DNA of 64,000 nt from assembly GCA_030848705.1 (NCBI GenBank), contig JAUIZM010000016.1, positions 3,286,001 to 3,350,000 of the forward strand, given 5' to 3'. The number at the start of each line of letters is the position of its first letter. The first letter of the stretch is position 1. A program made the position numbers and the translations under genes. Positions 45,726-55,288 of this stretch are shown one piece after another. The stretch comes from Heracleum sosnowskyi. Lineage: Eukaryota > Streptophyta > Magnoliopsida > Apiales > Apiaceae. The notes beneath the pieces are model-generated. The model did not search any database and was not told the DNA's origin. It saw only the letters and a program-made list of their open reading frames with translations.

Positions 45726-48700
45726 GGAGACAAAAGGAATCTTTGGTACTTGGATAGTGGTTGTTCAAGACACATGACTGGTGATTCTACCCTGCTCACA
45801 GAGTTTCAGGAAAGAGCTGGCCCTTGTATTGCTTTTGGAGATGACAGCAAAGGCTACACTAAGGGATATGGCTTGATTTCAAAAGAGAATGTCATCATAG
45901 ATGAAGTTGCATTGGTGGATGGTCTTAAGCACAATTTGCTTAGTATCAGCCAACTTTGTGACAAAGGATTTTTAGTTACTTTTTCTAAAGAAGCCTGTGT
46001 TGTTTCTAAAGGAGAAAACAACAATGTGGTAATGACTGGATTCAGAAGAGGGAATGTGTACATTGCTGACTTTACTAGCACAAGTCCAGAAACCATCACT
46101 TGCCTTTTCAGCAAGGCAAGCAAGGATGAAAGTTGGCTATGGCACAAGAAATTATCTCATCTGAACTTTAAAGTTATGAATGATTTGGTGAGGAAAGATC
46201 TTGCTAGAGGAATTCCACAAGTGGAGTTTTCCAAGGATGGTTTGTGTGATGCCTGTCAAAAAGGGAAACAAAAGAAGGCATCATTCAAGAGCAAGACAGA
46301 GTCATCAATTGTCCATCAGCTTGAGTTGCTTCATATGGATTTGTTTGGCCCTGTAAATGTCATGTCTATTTCAAAGAAGAAATATTGTCTTGTGATTGTT
46401 GATGATTTTTCTAGATTTACATGGACTTTCTTTTTGCTCTCCAAAGATGAGGCAAGTGAAATCATTATCAATCACATCAAGATGGTAAACAATCATCCTG
46501 ACTTGAAAGTGAGAAGGATTAGGAGTGACAATGGGACAGAATTCAAGAATTCAAGCATGAAGGTGTTCTATGAAGAAAATGGTATTTTGCATGAGTTTTC
46601 AGCAGCAAGGACACCACAGCAAAATGGTGTAGTTGAAAGGAAAAACAGAACACTTATTGAAGCTGCAAGGACAATGCTAGATGAATCAAAGTTACCAACT
46701 TATTTTTGGGCTGAGGCAGTTAATACAGCTTGCTTCACTCAGAATATTTCTTTGATTAATCAGGCCAAAGGAATGACCCCTTATCAGCTACTCAAAAGAA
46801 AGAAGCCACTATTGGATTTTCTTCATGTCTTTGGATGCAAGTGTTTTGTTCTGAGAAATCAAGCTGAGCACTTGGGGAAATTTGAAGCAAAGGTAGATGA
46901 AGCAATATTTGTGGGTTATGCAGCAGGGAAAGCCTACAGAGTCTATAATCTCAGAACCAACATTGTTATGGAATCTGTACATGTTGTTTTTGATGATCTC
47001 AAAATTCAGGGTCTCTGTGATGAAGGTTTCCATGAAAGTCTTTCTTTTGAAAATGAGGAAGGAGATCAAATGAATCATGTTAAGGCTACTGAGAAACAAC
47101 CTAAAGTTGTTGTATCTAGCACAGATGAAAGCAGCAGTGAAGATGAAATTGCTGCATTAAGATTGAAAAGAATAGCTGCTAGTAGACCAAATGGACATTC
47201 CGTTGACAGTCAGAATGAGCATTTTGTTGACAGTCAGAATGAGCGTTTCGTTGACAGTCAAAATGGACAATCCGTTGACAGTCACAGAAATGCTTCCAGG
47301 AGTGATCATTTAGGGACAACAAACTCAGGGGGAGTTTCTCAAGGACAAATATCCAATCAATGCAATCATGATCATGAAGCTACCTCTTTAAGAGCAAATC
47401 TACCTCCCTCAAGGAAATGGACTAAAGATCATCCCTTTGAACTTATTATAGGTGATGTGTCTTCAAAAGTCCAAACTAGAAGAGCAACTCAAGAAGAATG
47501 TCTATATAGCAGCTTTCTGTCTCAAGATGAGCCAAAGAAAGTTGAGGATGCACTTCTAGATCCAGATTGGGTCTTGGCTATGCAAGAAGAGCTAAACCAA
47601 TTTGAAAGGAACAATGTTTGGAATCTGGTGCCCAAGCCTAAGGACAGGAGTGTCATAGGCACAAAATGGGTGTTCAGAAACAAGATGGATGAAAATGGCA
47701 TAGTCACAAGGAACAAAGCTAGATTGGTTGCAAAAGGCTATTCACAGGAAGAAGGAATTGATTTTGATGAAACCTTTGCTCCTGTTGCGAGACTAGAAGC
47801 AATAAGGATTTTCCTAGCCTATGCAGCCCATGCCAATTTCAAAGTCTATCAAATGGATGTGAAGAGTGCTTTTCTGAATGGGGAATTGGAAGAGGAGGTG
47901 TATGTAAGTCAACCTCCTGGTTTTGAAGATGATGATTTTCCAGAATATGTATACTTCCTCCTCAAAGCACTCTATGGTTTGAAACAAGCACCTAGAGCCT
48001 GGTATGACACACTTTCACAGTTCCTCCTTGAGAATCACTTCACTAGAGGTACTGTAGATAAAACTCTTTTTCACAGGGTTGTGAATGGTTCTACTATACT
48101 TGTTCAAATTTATGTAGATGACATAATCTTTGGGTCTACAGATGTGAAACTTTGTCAAAAGTTTGCCAAGCTTATGCAAAGTAAGTATGAAATGAGCATG
48201 ATGGGAGAGTTAACTTATTTTCTTGGTCTTCAAGTAAAGCAAGTTAATGAAGGCATTTTCATTAGTCAAACCAAGTACATTAATGATTTGTTAAAGAGGT
48301 TTAACTTAATGGAATGCTCTCCTGCCAAAACACCCATGCCTACTGCCACCAAACTTGAATTGAATACTAAGGAAAAATCTGTGGACATTTCAAGTTACAG
48401 AGGCATGGTTGGCTCACTTTTATATTTAACAGCTAGTAGACCTGATATTATGTTTGCTACATGTCTATGTGCTAGATTTCAGGCTGATCCTAGGGAATCC
48501 CATTTAGTTGCTATTAAAAGAATTTTCAGATATCTCAAAGGAACACCAAACCTTGGCATTTGGTATCCTAGAGAATCTGGTTTTGAACTAATTGGTTATT
48601 CAGATGCAGATTTTGCAGGATGTAAAATTGACAGGAAAAGCACAACAGGCACCTGTCAATTCTTAGGAAACAAGCTTGTCTCATGGTTCAGCAAGAAACA

Positions 48701-49055
48701 AAACTCAGTTTTTACCTCCACAGCTGAGGCTGAGTATATTGCAGCTGGAAGTTGTTGTGCACAGATTTTATGGATGAAAAATCAACTACTTGATTATGGA
48801 ATAAGAGTTGAGAAAATTCCTATTTTCTGTGACAACACTAGTGCCATTGCCATTACTGAGAATCCAGTGCAGCATTCAAGGACCAAGCACATTGACATCA
48901 AGTACCACTTTATTAGAGAACATGTTATGAATGGTACTGTGGAGTTACATTTTGTTCCAAGTGAACAACAACTTGCAGACATCTTTACCAAGCCACTTGA
49001 TGAATCCACATTCTCAAGATTAGTAAGTGAGCTAGGTATGCTAAATTTCTCTTAA
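45726..49055 (+). CDS. pol of the inner SIRE (protease, integrase, RT, RNase H), intact
   Basis: About 1109 codons from the GGA after TGCAG, open throughout; the frame can be followed back to 45684. Residues counted from 45684: protease WYLDSGCSRHMTGD (about 21), preintegrase LWHKKLSHLN (about 152), integrase HMDLFGPVN (217), RSDNGTEF (279) and ERKNRTLIEAA (318), RT KVYQMDVKSAFLNG and catalytic QIYVDDIIFGS (YVDD at 810), RNase H DADFAGCKIDRKS (974), TSTAEAEYIAAGSCC and HIDIKYHFIRE. All catalytic motifs are present. A spacer before RT has four in-frame VDSQNE-type repeats (47200-47290) created by the dispersed DNA motif. Protein maturation would release the enzymes. Expression needs a frame change or splice after gag. 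Confidence 0.92.
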   Translation, partial: GDKRNLWYLDSGCSRHMTGDSTLLTEFQERAGPCIAFGDDSKGYTKGYGLISKENVIIDEVALVDGLKHNLLSISQLCDKGFLVTFSKEACVVSKGENNNVVMTGFRRGNVYIADFTSTSPETITCLFSKASKDESWLWHKKLSHLNFKVMNDLVRKDLARGIPQVEFSKDGLCDACQKGKQKKASFKSKTESSIVHQLELLHMDLFGPVNVMSISKKKYCLVIVDDFSRFTWTFFLLSKDEASEIIINHIKMVNNHPDLKVRRIRSDNGTEFKNSSMKVFYEENGILHEFSAARTPQQNGVVERKNRTLIEAARTMLDESKLPTYFWAEAVNTACFTQNISLINQAKGMTPYQLLKRKKPLLDFLHVFGCKCFVLRNQAEHLGKFEAKVDEAIFVGYAAGKAYRVYNLRTNIVMESVHVVFDDLKIQGLCDEGFHESLSFENEEGDQMNHVKATEKQPKVVVSSTDESSSEDEIAALRLKRIAASRPNGHSVDSQNEHFVDSQNERFVDSQNGQSVDSHRNASRSDHLGTTNSGGVSQGQISNQCNHDHEATSLRANLPPSRKWTKDHPFELIIGDVSSKVQTRRATQEECLYSSFLSQDEPKKVEDALLDPDWVLAMQEELNQFERNNVWNLVPKPKDRSVIGTKWVFRNKMDENGIVTRNKARLVAKGYSQEEGIDFDETFAPVARLEAIRIFLAYAAHANFKVYQMDVKSAFLNGELEEEVYVSQPPGFEDDDFPEYVYFLLKALYGLKQAPRAWYDTLSQFLLENHFTRGTVDKTLFHRVVNGSTILVQIYVDDIIFGSTDVKLCQKFAKLMQSKYEMSMMGELTYFLGLQVKQVNEGIFISQTKYINDLLKRFNLMECSPAKTPMPTATKLELNTKEKSVDISSYRGMVGSLLYLTASRPDIMFATCLCARFQADPRESHLVAIKRIFRYLKGTPNLGIWYPRESGFELIGYSDADFAGCKIDRKSTTGTCQFLGNKLVSWFSKKQNSVFTSTAEAEYIAAGSCCAQILWMKNQLLDYGIRVEKIPIFCDNTSAIAITENPVQHSRTKHIDIKYHFIREHVMNGTVELHFVPSEQQLADIFTKPLDESTFSRLVSELGMLNFS

Positions 49056-49578
49056 TTATTTTGAGATTTTTGCAAGTTAAAATGCAGCCAGAAACTTGCT
49101 ATGTTTTTCTGTGAATTAATTTTCTTAGGAAAATGTGAAATTTTGTCTAAGTCAAAATTACTATGTCAACGAAACGAACTATTCCGTTGACAGTCTTAGC
49201 ACTTTTCTGGGTGTTTCGTTGATAGCTCTTTTATATCAACGAAACGCAGCTTTATCAACGAAATAAGACTGGACTTTAACCGCCTAATCCTAATTCGTTG
49301 ATGTAGCGCTTTTTAATCTGAACCGTTGAAATTGCACGGTCTTTATCACGATCTATGCATACACCCCTGTAAGTATAAATCGTGGTAATATTTAATTCTA
49401 ACGGTTACTTTTTAAGCCAATCAGGTAATTTAGATTAATTATTGGACTTAATTTCTGAGAATTTTTGGGGGAGTATTTAAGAAATTTCAATTTCTACCTG
49501 TTCTCAAAAATTCCAAAAGTTTTTCTATCTTCTTCTCTCTCACAAGCAATTCAGCTCGAAGCTTTTCCTCACTCAACA
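49056..49578 (+). other. pol-ORF3 spacer of the inner SIRE with motif cluster
   Basis: Six copies of the CTGTCAACGRAA/TTYCGTTGA motif at 49160-49305, in alternating orientations. The remainder is non-coding and could act as leader of a separate ORF3 transcript. Confidence 0.8.
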
Positions 49579-52500
49579 ATGGCACCCATAGTCAAGCTTA
49601 TGTCTGCTGGTGGGTTCATCTATGAGAAGAACAATTCTATTCCATTTGTTGTTAAGGAGAGTCCGAACAACATCTTTTTCAAGATGATGGACTTCATGAG
49701 GAACTGTAAGTTGGGCTATGCGATGTTTCACTCTACACCACTCTACAATGAAATAATCGAGGAGATTTGGACCTCATGTGAGTATAGTGGAACAAACTGC
49801 ACACTGCAATTCACTCTTCAAGGTAATGAGTACATAGTTAATTCTGATGTTTTGCAAGCATGTTTACATATTCCTGATAATAACTGTGATGCTTTGCCTA
49901 CTAACACTGAAATAACTACCATGCTAAATTCTATAAACTACTCTTTGCCTACTGATAACTTGGGTAAGATAATTAGAAGAGGTTTGGTTAGGGAATACAG
50001 TTATTTAGCTGATGCATTCATTAAGGTCTTTTCTGGAAAGATTAGTAATTTTGATGCATTAACTAACTCAATGTTAATTTTCCTAACCATGCTTCTAAAT
50101 GATAGATATTACAACTTTAGCACCCAACTTATGTATGAAATTGGTGCTAAGTTGGGTGATAAGGCAAATAGGAAGAAAAATATCTATTATGCAAGGTTTC
50201 TGATGATGCTGGCTAATCATGTTAGTCCAGCACCATTAGTTATCTCTAACCCTTCTGCCAGGTTTGAGTGCTTTGTGCAAGAGAAGAGAGTATTGACAGA
50301 CATACTGAGGCTGAACCACAATGGTGATGTTCCAGTGGTGTATCTGCCAATCATTGAGGTAACTACTGCTATCCCTGTTAGTATAGCTGTTACTTCCATT
50401 GTTTCATCCAACCCGGTTGCTATGGAGTCTATAGCTGTGACCCAATAGGCTCCTGCCCCAGCAACAAAACCAAAATCTAAGAAATCCTCCAAGCCAACCT
50501 CAGGTGCTTCTCAAAAGGCACCTGTTGTAAAAACTACCACACAACCTAAGGGGAGTGAGTCTGGAGTTGTGAGAGGTGAGGGAAGGGGTGAACATAAAAG
50601 AAACCCCAAGAATAAGGAAGGTGAGGTAAGTGTTTCCCAGCCTAGCCCCATTGTGTCTTCCCAACAAGGCACAATGAGTAAAATGGATTTAAGAACAAGT
50701 CTAATTGCATCCTCCCAAAAGGATGTGATTATTGAAACAAGCTCTCAACCTAGAGCACAGTCCAAAAGGGTAAGGGACACTTCAAGCCCACAGTCTACAT
50801 TTTCCCAATACCAAAGGAGAGTGAAGCAAAAGTCCAAGGGTTCACAGGGTGCACACACACTGGAAGCAACACTTCCAGTTTCTCAAATTCAGTTTGATGT
50901 AACCCCTGTTATCACTCTGGGGTTACAGTCCCATTCTCTAAACATCAACCTTGAACTATCTCCATCAAATTCACCAACTTTATCTCTAGATGTGGACATG
51001 ATCCATACATCTATTCCTGATTCTCCAACTCTAATCTTGGAGAAGCCCCACTCTAAAGCTGGTGGCCATCACTTGTTAAGTGATTTGTTGGGCCATCAAC
51101 CAATTTTTTCTGAAGTTGCAAGGGGATCTGTGGACCAAACTCTCAAATCAATCACCACAGACTCTACTGTAACTTCTCATTCTCAAAGTGCTTTCTTGAC
51201 TTCATCAACGAAACAGTCTATTTCGTTGACAAGTGTTTCTCCATCAACGGTATCCATACCGTTGACAGTTCAAACTACCATTTCGTTGATAGGTCATTCT
51301 ACACCCCTTATTGAAAATCTAGTTGTTTCCACAACTAGTGTAGATGACCTGGTGGTAGTTGAGACACTTTTAGGATTGAGAGGGAGTGAAACTGAGAGGC
51401 TGGCTTGCAGCCAGGCAAAAGGAGAGAATGAGAGTGAGAGGCTGGCTATTTCTTCCAGCCAGGCAAAAGGAGAGATTGAGAGTTCCACCTTAGTAGGTGA
51501 AGGTGAGGGTGTGAGAGGTGTGAGCCATGGGGAGCCCATGATGCAAGAAAATAGAGGAGAGAGAGAAGGGACTACAGGAGTCATAAGGGAGGAAGCAGCC
51601 ATTGCTAGTGAGTCAATGGAGGTCAATGAGGGAGAAAGGGAACTTACCTTCCAAGAGCATTATCAACAAACTCTGGATAGTATTTCCCTGGATCCTGAGA
51701 CCTTTACTCATCCTGTGTCAGCCTATCAAGTTTTGGCTCAACAGGGCAATGTGGAGGCAGAGAGGTCACTACAACTAATTCATACAACTGCATCAATGCA
51801 AAGAGCAAAGGATGCCTTGACCAATCTATCTCCAGGAGCTGAAGCAAGTGGTGAGTTTGATTTCTCTGATGATGAGGACAGCTTTGGTGACAATCAGGTG
51901 GCCACTACTTCACAGACTGGGACTTCTGTGGTGCCTCCTACACCAAACTGGCTTTCTCAAGATTTACAAGGAAGGATCTCCCTGGATGCTGCAATCACAA
52001 GGCAGTACAATGAGGCCTATCTGGCTCATGAGTCTGCAAATGCCAATGACAAGAAATTCTACAAGGCTATTATGGATTCACTGGAAATCCAAAGGCTATA
52101 GATGATGCAGACAAGGATTGAGGCTAGAGAAATCAAGGACTCAATTAGCAATCTCAAGGATGCTAATGACAGGAGGCTAGATGAAAAGCTTCCTCTTCTC
52201 ACTGTGTCCAAGATGAACAGGTTTTTCTCTAAGGAACCTGAGGTGGCTACCTCCTTGAAGACTCTCTCTTCTAGAGTGGACAAGGTGGAAGCTACTTTAT
52301 CTCAGATGCAAAAGGAACATGAGAAGCAGACACAACTCTTGGCCCAGCTAGTGGCAGCTCAAGGACTCCCAGTCATCTCTCTTGATGATAACAAAAAGGG
52401 GGAGAAATCTAAGGAGCTAGACATTCAAATCACAAAGGTTATGGTCCCAGCCATTTCCCTGCCAAAGGAGCCACTAGCTATGGGGGAGTCAGGAAAAGCT

Positions 52501-54056
52501 AAACTGGACAGCATTGACCTGATTCAGCAAGCATCTATGAAGCTACAGCTTGCTGAACAAATTAAAGACCACTGGTCCAGGATAGATGAAAGAATCAAGA
52601 AGTTAGCTGATTCTTCAAAGACTTCAGATCCATCAACGAATCAAGCTTCTTCTACAGAGCCATCAACGGATGCCATGGTTTTAGCATCAACGGAATGGGA
52701 GCCACAGACCAATTCTTTCTATAAGGTAGAGCCTCTTCTACATGGAGTCACTCAAGGATCAAGGAAGGAGAAAGGACAAACTTCATGCATTAGGGATGTG
52801 GAACAAGGTACACTCCAAAGAAGCCTATCTCCCAAGTCTCCTGCTAAACCAAAGGGCAAAAATACAGAAAGGACTTTCTATCCTGCACCTTATCCAGATG
52901 AGCTCAAGCTTCTTGGTCTACTCATCACAAAAAGCAAGGAAAGCAATGATTATGAGGTAAGGAAGCAAAGGGCAATTGTCTACAGGAATGGACAACAAAT
53001 CTGTGTTTGGGCTGGTCACCCAAACTTTGCTGAAGCTAAGGCTGAAGAGTCAGAAAGAGCAGCAATGCAAGCACTTGCAGTTGCTCAATCTCTTGATGAA
53101 GAAGAAAGACAGCAAGAAGAAAAAGCCAGAGAGGAAAGGAGTGCAAGAAGAGCACAAGGCAACCAAAGGCAAGAGCTAGGAGAAATATAGCCTTTGAGAA
53201 TGATGACTCTCAGAGTATTGCATCAGACTCTTCTGTACCAACTGCACCTCCAACAATTCCTGATCCAGCTCTAGGGGTAAAGTTAGCCTTTGATCCTAAA
53301 CATCCTGTTAATTTCCATGATCAGCCAATTGAGCCAAAGGAAGAGCCAATTGAGTTTGATGAGGCCAACTTTCCAAAATTCCTCTTTGAGATGGATCCAA
53401 AGAAGAAATCTAAGCAAAGGGCCACCAAGGCTAAGCCAATTCTAGTAAGGAGACCACAAGCTGAAAAACCTCCTACCAACCCAGAAGACTTCATCTACAT
53501 TGTTGATATCAGGGAGGAGTCTGACCTACATATCAATCTTGATGACCTAGTTGAAGTAAGAGGAATAGCAGCTTCTTACAAACTACCAGAGAGATTGGTG
53601 TTTGTCTACAAGGGTGGGAGAGAACAGGTTTGGCCTCTACATAGAATTCTGGGAGAAGATTATCAGACACTGCTATCTGTGTTTAAATGCCTGAAGAAGG
53701 ATTTTGGTTTTACCAAAACAGCTAAGTCTGAAGTTGTTTCCAAAATTTGCCAAATCAAAGCTAGCTGGAACAAGCCTGGTGCACTTCCCAGAGTATTGAA
53801 GGTCCCTCAAACAGGAAAGAAAATTCATCTCCAACCTTTTTGGATGATGGAATTCAGAGACAAGGACAACTGTAGAAGATTCTTCAGAATAGAAGACCAA
53901 CTGGAGAAGGCATCCAATGAAACTCTAAGATTAATGCAATCCAAGTTGGGGAATCAAGATGAAGAAGAGAAGATTTTCTACAGAAGACTTCAAGCTCAGA
54001 TTGAGGAGAACAATGCAAGAAAAGGGAAGAAAACAAGACCACAGAGGCAAAGATGA
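49579..54056 (+). pseudogene. ORF3 (env-like position) of the inner SIRE, disrupted
   Basis: Starts MAPIVKLMSAGG at 49579, the same MAP start as the outer SIRE. One frame runs to about 53160, broken only by TAG at 50446 and TAG at 52099. A shift near 53160 then moves the rest (RNIAFENDD... to 54056) to another frame. N-terminal globular part about 290 residues; long Ser/Thr/Pro/Gln-rich middle with acidic patches (FDFSDDEDSFGDN, about 51860); coiled-coil-like helices at 52100-52600; a basic C-terminus. Motif copies at 51205-51290 and 52630-52695 are translated differently each time (SLT, PST, PLT). Function is unknown in the clade. No convincing membrane anchor is seen. Confidence 0.75.
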
Positions 54057-54249
54057 AAAATCTGCTCAGTCTAGAGGAGCAACTCTGTGCACTTGTTTTG
54101 TAAGATTTTCTACTTAGTATTTTAATTAAATTCAATGAAGCTCAATGCAATCTCTACTTTTATCATGTGTAAATTGACTGAGTGTTTTTGTTATCATCAA
54201 GGCTCTTGATTTATGGCTGTTATTCTATCAGTCATAAATTGGGGGAGAT
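54057..54249 (+). promoter_or_regulatory. 3' untranslated region and polypurine tract of the inner SIRE
   Basis: Short AT-rich 3' region ending in GGGGGAGA T directly before the 3' LTR (about 54241-54248), the polypurine tract that primes plus-strand DNA. Confidence 0.8.
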
Positions 54250-55288
54250 TGTTAGGAATATGTTGATCTTGATGATAATTATAAAAACACTTAGTAGATT
54301 TTGTATTAAGTCATTTTGTAACTGTCAACGGAATGGCATGCTTTGCAGTGTTTTGTTGACAGGAAGCTCATCAACGGAATGAGTATTGTAGCAATTGCAC
54401 TGTACAATACTTCACAGTTTGATATGCATTTGATGTATGTACTAGATAGGTTTTCTAAGTCATGTTGACTAAGTACTAGATAGGCAAAATAGGTTGGTTA
54501 ATTGTAAGTATATCATGCCTTGTAATTTTGCCTAAGTGAAGACATGTCAACGGTATGAAGATTACTCTATCAACGGAACAAGGATACACCATCAACGGAA
54601 TGAAGTTTACTCATCAACGAAATGAAGTTTACTCATCAACGAAATGGAGAATAAAGCTATCAACGAAACACATCTCCCTGCTATCAACGAATCATTATTG
54701 CTTTTCTGAATAGTTGACAAAGTGATAGTGACAGTTTACTGAACAGATCTAAAGGTGATGTGGAAGTGTACTTTGCATTGGAAACCATTAAAATGGACAT
54801 GGGGAATAAGGAAACATCCCAGTTTCCAATTGGGCTCTTGGGAGTGATCATAATAAGCATGAAGACAAAAGCAGGGATCTCCAAGGACCACTGGACAAAG
54901 GGATGAAAAGCAAACTATCGGCGGTTACCTTTAGTGTACTTTAGTGTAGCCAAAAATAGCTTTGTAAACTTGGGAATATATATAACCAAGTGTAGCAGTT
55001 AAAATAGGGTAAGAGAAGAAAAACAAATAGTTTGTATTAGCTATCTTTGAGAGCATTCTTCTCTACAACCTTGTAACTGAGCAGCTGTGTACTTTTGTAT
55101 CACAGATTATTTCCGAAATAAAAACACTTCAGTTGGATCATCAAACAATCCAACTGAATTATTTATATCTTGTGTTTTTACTTATTCAGTTCAGTTTTAT
55201 TTTATAAGTGTTTTAAGTTAAAGAAAATATCAAGAATTGTATTCAACCCCCCCCTTCTACAATTCTGTTAGGTCATTTGGGATTAACA
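54250..55288 (+). repeat. 3' LTR of the inner SIRE
   Basis: 1039 bp. It matches 42183-43221 except, by eye, for T instead of C at 54354, which changes TTTCGTTGACAG to TTTTGTTGACAG. Followed by ACATG and the outer SIRE integrase. Confidence 0.95.

Larger units (their letters stand above)
42183..55288 (+). mobile_element. Inner SIRE-type Ty1/copia retrotransposon, nearly complete
   Basis: 13,106 bp with two 1039-bp LTRs, flanked by ACATG on both sides (42178-42182 and 55289-55293). Order: LTR, PBS, gag, pol, spacer, ORF3, polypurine tract, LTR. By eye the LTRs differ at one position (C at 42287, T at 54354). Pol is intact, gag has one frameshift, and ORF3 has two stops and one frameshift. The motif TCAACGRAA/TTYCGTTGA is scattered through the whole element. 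It sits in the integrase of another SIRE-type element with a different LTR and a different motif. Confidence 0.95.
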
